Positions 32,883 through 40,094 of a stretch of 64,000 bases of DNA are shown here, in pieces. This stretch comes from Nocardioides sp. Soil805 (GTDB lineage Bacteria; Actinomycetota; Actinomycetes; Propionibacteriales; Nocardioidaceae), in contig NZ_LMSU01000004.1 of assembly GCF_001429625.1 (NCBI RefSeq), forward strand, positions 79,121 to 143,120, read 5' to 3'. A program made the translations under genes and the position numbers. The notes beneath the pieces were generated by a model. The model saw nothing but the letters and a program-made list of their open reading frames with translations, did no database searches and had not been told where the DNA came from. Each line of letters opens with the position of its first letter. The stretch's first letter is position 1.

Positions 32883-33664
32883 GATGGTTCCTCCCACAGG
32901 CCACGGCTGCGCAGCACGTCCCTGAGTATGTCGGTGCGGTCGGTCATCAGGCCGTCGACACCACGGTCGAGCAGCTCGTGCATCTCGGACGGGTCGTCGA
33001 TGGTCCACACGTGGACGTCGAGCCCGTTGGCGTGGGCGCGTCGGACCAGCCCGGGGGAGACCACGACCAGGCGGCCTCGACGGTGCGGTACCTGGAGCGC
33101 GCGGGGCTGGTCCCGGGTCACGCGGCGCACGAGCCGGGCGCTGGGGAGCACGACGTACGCCGCGACCTCGAGGGGGTGCGCGGAGGTCGCCACCCGCCCG
33201 GCGGTGCGGCGGCGGAAGGCGTGCATGCGGCGGATGGAGAAGGAGCCGACGACGACCCGGTCCCAGGCCTCGCGCTCGTCGAGGAACGCCGCCAGCGCCT
33301 CCACCGCGCCGTGGGACTTGAGGTCGATGTTGAAGTGGGCGTCGGGGAAGGCGTCGAAGAGCTCGGCCAGCGTCGGGACCCGCTCACGACCGCCGATCAG
33401 GGCCTGCTGGACGTCGGCGTACGACGTCTCGGCGATCGAGCCGACGCGATCGGTGACCCGGTCGAGCACGGTGTCGTGGAAGGCCAGCAGGACGCCGTCG
33501 CGGGTGACGTGCACGTCGGTCTCGAGGTGGCGGTAGCCCAGCGAGACCGCGTGGCGGAAGGCCGCCAAGGTGTTCTCGAGGCCCTCCACCTCCGGGTGGT
33601 AGGCGCCACCTCGGTGGGCGAAGGCGAGCACCCGGGGGCGGGCGCGGGGCTCGGGCCGTGTCAC
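32879..33664 (-). CDS. glycerophosphodiester phosphodiesterase
   Basis: Hydrolyses glycerophosphodiesters to glycerol-3-phosphate and an alcohol. The 261-residue protein has the GDPD barrel signature: AHRGG (16-20), LENTLAAF (29-36), LETDVHVTRDGVLLAFHD, NIDLKSHG and the C-terminal VHVWTIDDPSEM. No signal peptide is seen, so it is cytoplasmic. The minus-strand frame remains open for kilobases upstream, but the GTG at 33664 fits the family and has CATACT 6 bases before it. It is coupled to the MFS gene. Confidence 0.9.
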   Translation of the reverse strand: MTRPEPRARPRVLAFAHRGGAYHPEVEGLENTLAAFRHAVSLGYRHLETDVHVTRDGVLLAFHDTVLDRVTDRVGSIAETSYADVQQALIGGRERVPTLAELFDAFPDAHFNIDLKSHGAVEALAAFLDEREAWDRVVVGSFSIRRMHAFRRRTAGRVATSAHPLEVAAYVVLPSARLVRRVTRDQPRALQVPHRRGRLVVVSPGLVRRAHANGLDVHVWTIDDPSEMHELLDRGVDGLMTDRTDILRDVLRSRGLWEEPS

Positions 33665-33690
33665 GCGAGCAGTATGGGCCCCACCGGGAG

Positions 33691-33696
33691 TACCGT
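33691..33696 (+). promoter_or_regulatory. -10 box TACCGT of the zinc-ribbon gene
   Basis: TACCGT ends 7 bases before the ATG at 33704. AAGGA in between could also bind the ribosome. Confidence 0.45.
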
Positions 33697-33703
33697 CTAA
33701 GGA

Positions 33704-33964
33704 ATGGAGCCCCTTCCCTGCCCGCGTTGCGGGACCGAGATGCGCGAGCGCTCGCTGGGCCTCGCCACCGTCCACCAGTGCCCCGAGGGGCACGGCGTCT
33801 TCCTCGACCGTGCCGACCTGGGCACCCTCGTCGAGGCCGAGACCGACTGGCACGCCGGCTCGGCCACCCAGACGGCACCGTTGCCCCGGATCACCCCGGA
33901 CATGACCGCGCCCCCGGCCGCGACGAAGCGGTCGAGGGCGTGGGTGGAGACGATCTTCGACTGA
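33704..33964 (+). CDS. TFIIB-type zinc-ribbon protein
   Basis: An 86-residue protein with one zinc ribbon: CPRCGTEM at residues 6-13 and CPEGHGVFLDRADL at 26-39, the zf-TFIIB pattern with a Cys-His second pair. The rest is low-complexity with many P, T and A and ends WVETIFD. Such small zinc proteins occur widely in bacteria; function is unknown. It is divergent from the phosphodiesterase gene, 39 bases apart. Confidence 0.8.
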   Translation: MEPLPCPRCGTEMRERSLGLATVHQCPEGHGVFLDRADLGTLVEAETDWHAGSATQTAPLPRITPDMTAPPAATKRSRAWVETIFD

Positions 33965-33974
33965 GCGGGCTGCG

Positions 33975-34174
33975 CGCCGAGATTTCGACGCGCCGTCGGG
34001 ACCTCGTTCCTCGGTCCCGGGCTTGCTCGATCTGACCGAGCCCACGCGGGACGCTCGTACCTCGCGCCCCTGCTCGCCGAGATTTCGACCCCCCGTCGGG
34101 ACCTCGTTCCTCGGTCCCGGGCTTGCTCGATCTGACCGAGCCCACGCGGGACGCTCGTACCTCGCGCCCCGCTG
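33975..34174. repeat. 100-bp tandem duplication
   Basis: Two copies of a 100-base block (33975-34074 and 34075-34174) differ at only two positions over the first 97 bases. Each has a hairpin CGGGACC/GGTCCCG and the segment ATCTGACCGAG, whose reverse complement CTCGGTCAGAT follows at the murA stop. It fills the gap between the converging zinc-ribbon and murA genes and may serve as a terminator array. Confidence 0.88.
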
Positions 34175-34179
34175 CTCGG

Positions 34180-35706
34180 TCAGATGTCCCTGAACGTCTC
34201 GATGTTGGCGCCCAGCAGGTTGAGCCGCTCGGCGAGGTCCTCGTAGCCGCGGTGGATGACGTACGTCGACCGCAGCACCGAGGTGCCCTTGGAGGCGAGC
34301 ATCGCCAGCAGGATCACCACCGCCGGTCGCAGGGCGGGCGGGCAGACGATCTCCGCACCGGAGAAGTGGGTCGGGCCCTCGATCAGCACCCGGTGCGGGT
34401 CGAGCAGCTTGACCTGCGCGCCGAGCTTGTTGAGCTCGGTGAGGTAGATGGCGCGGTTCTCGTAGACCCAGTCGTGGAGCAGGGTCTGGCCCTCCGCCAC
34501 CGCGGCGATGACCGCGAAGAACGGCAGGTTGTCGATGTTGAGGCCGGGGAACGGCATCGGGTGGATCTTGTCCAGGGGCGCCCGCAGCTCGGAGGGGTGC
34601 GTGGTGATGTCGACCAGGCGGGTCTCGCCGTTGTTGGCGACGTACTCCGCGGTCCGGTCGTAGCGGAAGCCCATCTCCTCCAGGGTCGCGAGCTCGATCT
34701 CGAGGAACTCGATCGGGACGCGCTGGATGGTGATCGAGGAGCGGGTCACGATGGCGGCCGCGAGCAGCGACATCGCCTCGATCGGGTCCTCGGAGGGGGC
34801 GTAGTCGACGTCCACGTCGATCGTCTCGCACCCGGTGACCCGCAGGGTCGTGCTGCCGACACCCTCGATCTGCACGCCGAGCTTGCGCAGGTAGAAGCAC
34901 AGGTCCTGGACCATGTAGTTGGACGAGGCGTTGCGGATGACGGTGGTGCCCGGGTACAGGGCGGCGGCCATCAGGGCGTTCTCGGTGACCGTGTCGCCGC
35001 GCTCGGTGAGCACGATCGGGCGCTCCGGCTCGACGGCCCGGTTGACCGTCGCGTGGTAGCTGCCCTCGGTGGCCTTGACCTCGAGCCCGAAGGGACGCAG
35101 GGCCGACATGTGCGGCTCGACCGTGCGCTCGCCGAGGTTGCAGCCGCCGGCGTAGGGGAGCTCGAACTCGTCGTAGCGGTGCAGCAGGGGGCCGAGGAAC
35201 ATGATCACCGAGCGGGTACGCCGTGCGGCCGCCTCGTCGATCGCGACGAGGTTGAGGTCGGCGGGCGGGATGATCTCCAGGTCGTTCTGCTCGTTGAGCC
35301 AGCGCGTCTGGACGCCGAGGGAGTTCAGCACCTCGAGCAGCCGGTTGACCTCCTCGATGCGCGCGACCTTGCGCAGCGTCGTACGCCCGCGGTTGAGCAG
35401 CGAGGCGCACAGCAGCGCGACACCGGCGTTCTTGGAGGTCTTGACGGCGATCGAGCCGGACAGCGTGGTGGGGCCATTGACGCGCAGGTGGGTGGGACCG
35501 GCGCCCAGGGCGACGATCTCGGAGTCGAGTGCGGCGCCGATGCGGGCCAGCATCTCGAGGGAGAGGTTCTGGTGACCCTTCTCGATGCGGTTGATGGCGC
35601 TCTGGCTGGTGGCCAGGAGCTCGGCGAGCTGGTGCTGGGTGAGCCCGCGGTGCTTGCGGGCGTCCCGGATCAGGTTGCCGATGCGTCCCTTGTAGTCGGT
35701 CTCCAT
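34180..35706 (-). CDS. XRE-type DNA-binding domain fused to MurA-like enolpyruvyl transferase
   Basis: The 508-residue protein joins a Cro/C1-type helix-turn-helix (about 9-66; GLTQHQLAELLATSQSAINR is the recognition region) to a full UDP-N-acetylglucosamine enolpyruvyl transferase (about 74-508). The MurA active-site Cys is kept: PYAGGCNLGERTVEPH, Cys189. MurA makes the first committed peptidoglycan precursor. Fusions of this type exist in actinobacteria beside an ordinary MurA, so it may be an enzyme, a regulator sensing UDP-GlcNAc, or both. ATG 35706 is chosen because TACCGT lies 7 bases upstream; GTG 35715 is the alternative. A palindromic operator overlaps the promoter. Confidence 0.88.
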   Translation of the reverse strand: METDYKGRIGNLIRDARKHRGLTQHQLAELLATSQSAINRIEKGHQNLSLEMLARIGAALDSEIVALGAGPTHLRVNGPTTLSGSIAVKTSKNAGVALLCASLLNRGRTTLRKVARIEEVNRLLEVLNSLGVQTRWLNEQNDLEIIPPADLNLVAIDEAAARRTRSVIMFLGPLLHRYDEFELPYAGGCNLGERTVEPHMSALRPFGLEVKATEGSYHATVNRAVEPERPIVLTERGDTVTENALMAAALYPGTTVIRNASSNYMVQDLCFYLRKLGVQIEGVGSTTLRVTGCETIDVDVDYAPSEDPIEAMSLLAAAIVTRSSITIQRVPIEFLEIELATLEEMGFRYDRTAEYVANNGETRLVDITTHPSELRAPLDKIHPMPFPGLNIDNLPFFAVIAAVAEGQTLLHDWVYENRAIYLTELNKLGAQVKLLDPHRVLIEGPTHFSGAEIVCPPALRPAVVILLAMLASKGTSVLRSTYVIHRGYEDLAERLNLLGANIETFRDI

Positions 35707-35713
35707 GCCGACC

Positions 35714-35719
35714 ACGGTA
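35714..35719 (-). promoter_or_regulatory. -10 box TACCGT of the HTH-MurA gene
   Basis: Minus-strand TACCGT ends 7 bases before ATG 35706; TTGTCG at 35741-35736 is a possible -35 box, 16 bases further upstream. Confidence 0.5.
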
Positions 35720-35736
35720 TCTCAGATATGAGATAC
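35717..35736. promoter_or_regulatory. 8-4-8 palindromic operator at the HTH-MurA promoter
   Basis: GTATCTCA-GATA-TGAGATAC has perfect 8-bp arms. It fills the space between the -35 and -10 hexamers of the minus-strand promoter. The sequence is AT-rich in GC-rich surroundings. Size and symmetry suit a dimeric XRE repressor, most simply the gene's own N-terminal domain. The divergent dehydrogenase gene starts 61 bases further on and might share it. Confidence 0.65.
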
Positions 35737-35797
35737 GACAACACTCGTGCAAAGCCGTGTCGGCGTGGTCCTCGCGAGGCGTGCAAGGATCGGCGAC

Positions 35798-36814
35798 ATG
35801 CGCGCAACGACCATCCACGCCCCCGGCGACATCCGTGTCGAGGACGTCCCCGACCCGACCATCGAGGCTCCTACCGACGCGATCGTCAAGGTGGTCGCCG
35901 GCTGCATCTGCGGCTCCGACCTGTGGCCCTACCGCGGGGCCAACGACGTCACCGCGGGTGACACCATCGGCCACGAGTGCATCGGCGTCGTGGAGGAGGT
36001 CGGCAGCGAGGTCAGCGGCTTCCGGGCCGGCGACTTCGTCATCGTGCCCTTCGACCACTGCGACAACACCTGCGTGCACTGCCGGGCCGGGGCGCACTCG
36101 GGCTGCGTCAACCTCGGCTTCACCCGCAGTGGCCAGGCGGAGTACGCCCGGGTCACCCAGGCGGACGGCTCGCTGGTCAAGACCGACGGGATGCCGGACC
36201 GCTCGCTGTACCCCTCGCTGCTGACGCTGTCCGACGTGATGGCCACCGGCTGGCACGCGGCGGTCTCCGCCGGTGTCACCCGGGGGAGCACGGCCGTGGT
36301 CGTCGGTGACGGCGCCGTCGGCCTGTGCGGCGTCCTCGCCGCGGCCCAGCTCGGCGCCGAGCGCGTGATCGCGATGTCGCGCCACGAGCCGCGCCAGGAG
36401 ATCGCCCGTCGCTTCGGGGCGACCGACATCGTGGCCGAGCGGGGCGAGGAGGGGGCCGCGCGGATCGCCGAGCTGACCGACGGCGTGGGCGCCGACGCCG
36501 TCCTGGAGTGCGTGGGCACCGACGGCTCGATCACCCAGGCCTTCTCGGTCGCCCGTCCCGGCTCGACCGTCGGCTTCGTCGGCGTGCCGCACGGCGTCGA
36601 GCTCCCCGTGCGCCGGATGTTCCAGCGCAACATCGGGCTCGCCGGGGGCATGGCGCCGGTCCGCAAGTACCTCCCCGAGCTGCTGGAGCTCACGCTCAGC
36701 GGCGCCATCGACCCGGGCCTGGTCTTCGACATGACCCTGCCGATGGAGCAGTCGCCGGAGGGCTACCGCGCGATGGACGAGCGTCGCGCCATCAAGGTCC
36801 TGCTGGAGCCGTGA
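35798..36814 (+). CDS. zinc-dependent alcohol dehydrogenase family protein
   Basis: A 338-residue medium-chain dehydrogenase. Zinc and fold motifs: CICGSDLWPYRG, GHECIGVVEEVGSEV, and the structural zinc set C-D-N-T-C-V-H-C-x7-C. The NAD(P)-binding loop is VVGDGAVGLCGVLAA. Substrate is unknown. ATG 35798 follows AAGGAT, which could be a ribosome binding site or a leaderless -10. It is divergent from the HTH-MurA gene, and the phosphatase gene follows after one base, so the two may be co-transcribed. Confidence 0.87.
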   Translation: MRATTIHAPGDIRVEDVPDPTIEAPTDAIVKVVAGCICGSDLWPYRGANDVTAGDTIGHECIGVVEEVGSEVSGFRAGDFVIVPFDHCDNTCVHCRAGAHSGCVNLGFTRSGQAEYARVTQADGSLVKTDGMPDRSLYPSLLTLSDVMATGWHAAVSAGVTRGSTAVVVGDGAVGLCGVLAAAQLGAERVIAMSRHEPRQEIARRFGATDIVAERGEEGAARIAELTDGVGADAVLECVGTDGSITQAFSVARPGSTVGFVGVPHGVELPVRRMFQRNIGLAGGMAPVRKYLPELLELTLSGAIDPGLVFDMTLPMEQSPEGYRAMDERRAIKVLLEP

Positions 36815-36815
36815 G

Positions 36816-38534
36816 ATGACCGCCACCTCGGCCGATCTGGTGGTCGGCCCCCTGCTGCGGTACGTCGACGCGACGTCCGCCTCCGTGTGGGTCGAGACCC
36901 GCGAGCACTCGCGGGTCTCCGTGACGTGCGACGGCCGGACCTGGTCGGCGTCCACCTTCGCCGTGCACGGGCACCACTACGCCCTCGTGGAGCTGGACGG
37001 CCTCGAGCCGGGCTCGCGCGCGCCGTACACCGTCTCCATCGACGACCGTCCGGTGTGGCCCCCCGAGGGCTCCACGCTGCCGGACCCGGTGATCGCGACG
37101 CTGGTGCCGGGGAAGCCGTTGCGGATGGCCTTCGGTTCGTGCCGCACCTCGGTCACCCACGACGAGAAGGGCAACAGGACCCACGGGATCGACGCCCTGC
37201 GCACCTATGCGCTGCGGATGGGCGGGGTGGCGCCGGCGCACGACGAGGACCCCGACCTGGCCGAGCCGCGGTGGCCGGACCTGGTGCTCTTCCTCGGCGA
37301 CCAGGTCTACGCCGACGAGACCACCGACGCGATGCGCGAGTTCATCAGCGCCCGGCGCGACATCGAGCAGCCCCCGTGGACCGAGCTGAAGGACTACGAG
37401 GAGTACGCCCACCTCTACTCGCTGGCGTGGACCGACGACACCAACCGCTGGCTGCTGTCCACGCTGCCGTCCGCGATGATCTTCGACGACCACGACATCC
37501 GCGACGACTGGAACACCTCGCAGGCGTGGCGCGACGAGATGGAGGCCACCTCGTGGTGGCACGGGCGCATCGTGGCCGGGCTGGCGTCGTACTGGGTCTA
37601 CCAGCACCTCGGCAACCTCTCGCCCGAGGCGCGCCTCGAGGACGAGATCTGGCGCCGGGTCCTCGAGCACGAGGGCGACGACGAGCTGGACCTCACCGAC
37701 GTGCTGGACGCGTTCGCCGACCGGGTGGACCAGCAGCCGACGACGTACCGGTGGAGCTACGCCCGCGACTTCGACGACCAGGCCCGCCTCGTCGTGGTGG
37801 ACTCCCGCGCCGCCCGGGTCCTCGACCCCGACGAGCGGGCGCTGCTGGACCCCGACGAGCTGGCCTGGCTCGACGAGCACCTGCGCGGCGACGTCGACCA
37901 CCTGCTCATCGGCACCTCGCTGCCCTTCATGCTCGCCCGCGGCCTGCACCACCTCGAGGCCGCCGGCGAGGCGATGGCGGCCGGGGCGTGGGGGCGGCGC
38001 GGGGCCGGCGTGGGGGAGTGGGCCCGCCAGCTCGTGGACCTCGAGCACTGGGCGGCGTTCCAGGACAGCTTCCGCAAGGTGGCCGAGATGGCCATCGAGG
38101 TCGCGACCGGTCAGCGTGGCCGGGCGCCGGTCAGCGTGGCGTTCCTGTCCGGCGACGTGCACCACAGCTACGTCAGCGAGGCCCGGCTGTCACGGCGTAC
38201 GGCGCGGCGCAGCCCGGCGTTGCGCAGCCACCTGATCCAGGCGGTCTGCTCACCGATCCGCAACCCGCTCTCGCGCAACATGCGCTTCGCGACGGCGGTG
38301 CTCAGCTACGGCGTGGCCGGTCCGCTGGGCCGGCTGGCGTCGAGGTCGACGAAGGTGCCGAACAGCCCGATCACCTGGAAGTACGCCGAGGGGCCGTGGT
38401 TCGACAACAACCTCGCGTTCCTCGAGCTGGCGCCGCGGTCGCTGCGGATGTGGTGGGTCAGTGGCAAGGTCGTCGACGGCGACCACGACGCACCGCGGCT
38501 CACCAAGGTCGCGGACTACACCCTGGGGGACTGA
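36816..38534 (+). CDS. PhoD-like alkaline phosphatase
   Basis: A 572-residue metallophosphoesterase of the PhoD type. Metal-binding segments are FGSCRTS (near 105-111), FLGDQVYADE, FDDHDIRDDWN and FLSGDVHHSY. The N-terminal 100 residues form a beta-rich domain like those of actinobacterial homologues. There is no Tat or Sec signal, unlike classical secreted PhoD, so the enzyme is probably cytoplasmic. It starts one base after the dehydrogenase stop. Substrate unknown; phosphodiesters or phosphomonoesters are expected. Confidence 0.87.
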   Translation: MTATSADLVVGPLLRYVDATSASVWVETREHSRVSVTCDGRTWSASTFAVHGHHYALVELDGLEPGSRAPYTVSIDDRPVWPPEGSTLPDPVIATLVPGKPLRMAFGSCRTSVTHDEKGNRTHGIDALRTYALRMGGVAPAHDEDPDLAEPRWPDLVLFLGDQVYADETTDAMREFISARRDIEQPPWTELKDYEEYAHLYSLAWTDDTNRWLLSTLPSAMIFDDHDIRDDWNTSQAWRDEMEATSWWHGRIVAGLASYWVYQHLGNLSPEARLEDEIWRRVLEHEGDDELDLTDVLDAFADRVDQQPTTYRWSYARDFDDQARLVVVDSRAARVLDPDERALLDPDELAWLDEHLRGDVDHLLIGTSLPFMLARGLHHLEAAGEAMAAGAWGRRGAGVGEWARQLVDLEHWAAFQDSFRKVAEMAIEVATGQRGRAPVSVAFLSGDVHHSYVSEARLSRRTARRSPALRSHLIQAVCSPIRNPLSRNMRFATAVLSYGVAGPLGRLASRSTKVPNSPITWKYAEGPWFDNNLAFLELAPRSLRMWWVSGKVVDGDHDAPRLTKVADYTLGD

Positions 38535-38564
38535 CGACGCAGCGGGTCAGCGGGCCGCGTCGTC
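38533..38564. terminator. 8-bp hairpin between convergent genes
   Basis: GACGACGC (38533-38540) pairs exactly with GCGTCGTC (38557-38564). It stands between the phosphatase stop and the end of the small Cys-rich gene and can terminate both. Confidence 0.55.
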
Positions 38565-38577
38565 CGGTCCGGGGGCG

Positions 38578-38724
38578 TCAGCGACGAGCGCCGGCGAGCA
38601 CCCGGCCCTGGACGCAGCTGCAGGCGTCCGAGCAGGGCAGGTAGCTGTGCGCGGCGTGGCCGCACCCCGTGCACGGCATGTCGTGCGAGAGGTGCGTTCC
38701 GCTGGTGTCGACGGTGTCCCACAT
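38578..38724 (-). CDS. small Cys/His-rich protein, 48 residues
   Basis: Too short to stand out by length, this frame begins ATG with AGGAGCAGCACC just upstream. The product reads MWDTVDTSGTHLSHDMPCTG, then a Cys-rich stretch with C-x2-C-x10-C-x3-C-x-C spacing and two His residues, and ends GARR. The Cys/His pattern strongly suggests a zinc-binding peptide. Similar short actinobacterial proteins exist; no function is known. It is convergent with the phosphatase gene. Confidence 0.7.
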   Translation of the reverse strand: MWDTVDTSGTHLSHDMPCTGCGHAAHSYLPCSDACSCVQGRVLAGARR

Positions 38725-38751
38725 GGTGCTGCTCCTGGCTGAGGTTGCTGA

Positions 38752-38771
38752 CGTGTCATCACCGTGACACG
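38752..38771. promoter_or_regulatory. 7-6-7 inverted repeat upstream of the Cys-rich gene
   Basis: CGTGTCA-TCACCG-TGACACG lies 28 bases upstream of the minus-strand start and may be an operator. Confidence 0.4.
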
Positions 38772-38826
38772 CGAAGCGCGGCGTCCTGACGCGATCAGCG
38801 TGCGAACACGCCGTATGCGGTATGAA

Positions 38827-38846
38827 GATGACCCGTTCGGGTCATC
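38827..38846. terminator. 8-bp hairpin with GTTC loop
   Basis: GATGACCC-GTTC-GGGTCATC is a perfect hairpin in the 205-base gap between the Cys-rich and HIT-like genes. Position suits a terminator for the HIT-like gene, which ends at 38930; no other gene is visible in this gap. Confidence 0.5.
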
Positions 38847-38929
38847 GGGAGTGGTCACACCGGGTGGCGAGACCTCCCACCTGCGCGGAGGCCGCCCGGC
38901 GGCTCCTGATACCCGTCCTGCGGCCCGGC

Positions 38930-39568
38930 TCAGGACCAGGACGGTCCGGTTCCGCCCAGCCGCTCGACGAGCCGTGCCCCGACGTGGGCACCGTGCGCGC
39001 GGTGCACCTCGAGCGGGACGGCGGGCAGGTTCTCCTCCCAGTCCAGGAGCGGTGAGCCCCGCAGCTGGAGCATCCGCGCGGGGCGACCCATGAGGAGGAG
39101 GTGGAGGTGCGCTCCTCCGTCGCCGTACTTGGCCACCTGGGCGCGGCCGACGCCGGGCAGCGACTCGATCGCGGCGGAGAGCGCGACGACCAGTCGACCC
39201 ATCTCGCCGGCGAGCTCGTCGGGGAGGTCCGTCAGGTCGTGGTGCGCGCGGGGGAGCAGGGTCACCGCGACCGGGAGCCGCATCCTGGTGTCGAGGAGGG
39301 CCACCCAGCGCTCGTTGCTCCACAGGGTCCGCTCCGGGTCATCCCCGCCCGACCCGGCGCACCAGCACTCGCCGGGGTCCTCACCGCGGCGCGGCGGCTC
39401 CGCGTCGGCGAGCGGGTGCAACGGCTTGACCCGCAACGAGTCGATCTCGAACGGGAAGATGTCCCATCCCGGCATCTCGCTGACGGCGACGGGCAGCCTG
39501 CCCTCGTCGTCGGTCGCCGCGGCGACGCGGGCGTGGAACTCCTCGGGTGTCTCCAGGTGGTCGGTCAC
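38930..39568 (-). CDS. HIT-like protein with altered histidine triad
   Basis: The 212-residue product has the shape of a histidine-triad (HIT/GalT-like) protein: LPVAVTLLPRAHHDLTDL in the middle and GGAHLHLLLMGRP near residue 160, where the classical H-x-H-x-H-x-x motif has lost its last His. An N-terminal Cys pair (CWCAG) may bind metal. Nucleotide hydrolysis or transfer is possible but not certain with the changed triad. GTG start at 39568. The next gene upstream, a pyridoxamine-oxidase-like gene, is on the same strand, 31 bases away. Confidence 0.68.
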   Translation of the reverse strand: MTDHLETPEEFHARVAAATDDEGRLPVAVSEMPGWDIFPFEIDSLRVKPLHPLADAEPPRRGEDPGECWCAGSGGDDPERTLWSNERWVALLDTRMRLPVAVTLLPRAHHDLTDLPDELAGEMGRLVVALSAAIESLPGVGRAQVAKYGDGGAHLHLLLMGRPARMLQLRGSPLLDWEENLPAVPLEVHRAHGAHVGARLVERLGGTGPSWS

Positions 39569-39599
39569 CCGGGTATCACAGCGTGACCGTGCTTGAGCG

Positions 39600-40082
39600 T
39601 CACAGGGTGACCGTGTCGTTGTCGCCGAGGTCGGGCTCGGCGTCCGACACCAGGCCCTTGACCAGGCCGACGGCCATCGCGACCTTCCCGGGCGACTCCC
39701 AGTACTCCGCGGTCACGCCGCTGACCTCGAGCAGCACGTTGTCCGCATCGTCCGGGCCACCGGACATGAAGATGCCCGCCGAGGCGTCCCAGAGCTCGCG
39801 GAGCTTGTCGCGGTCCTCGTTGACGCGCGCGGTGCCGCTGAGCGAGACCCACCCGGACTTGCTCGAGTAGGAGACGTTGACCCGAGGGTCGGCGGTGAGG
39901 GCGTGCACCTTGTGGGTGTGCCGCTCGGTGAGGAACCAGACCGTCGAGGGGTGCTCGAAGTCCTGGGTCCCCATGGGCAGGGACACCAGGTCGCCCTCGG
40001 GGGAGAGATGGGTCAGCACCGCGATCCGGGTGTCGCGCATGATCTCGGTGACGGTGGCGAGCTGGTCGTCGTGGGTGGTCAT
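39600..40082 (-). CDS. pyridoxamine 5'-phosphate oxidase-family (general stress 26-like) protein
   Basis: A 160-residue flavin-binding split-barrel protein. It begins DDQLATVTEIMRDTRIAVLT and has FLTERHTHKVHAL and VSYSSKSGWVSLSGTA, the flavin-contacting strands of the general stress protein 26 group. The family includes FMN- and F420-dependent reductases. The ATG is 6 bases after CAGGGT on the minus strand, a leaderless-type box. Its substrate is not evident. Confidence 0.86.
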   Translation of the reverse strand: MTTHDDQLATVTEIMRDTRIAVLTHLSPEGDLVSLPMGTQDFEHPSTVWFLTERHTHKVHALTADPRVNVSYSSKSGWVSLSGTARVNEDRDKLRELWDASAGIFMSGGPDDADNVLLEVSGVTAEYWESPGKVAMAVGLVKGLVSDAEPDLGDNDTVTL

Positions 40083-40094
40083 GACCCGACCCTG

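Noticed and set aside
32879..36955. A 1358-codon open frame on the minus strand
   Set aside because: Only its first-transcribed-last 786 bases code for the phosphodiesterase. The rest lies antisense to the dehydrogenase gene and over HTH-MurA in another frame and has no family features.
38822..39055. A 77-codon plus-strand frame
   Set aside because: It overlaps a hairpin and the HIT-like gene on the other strand and shows no conserved features.
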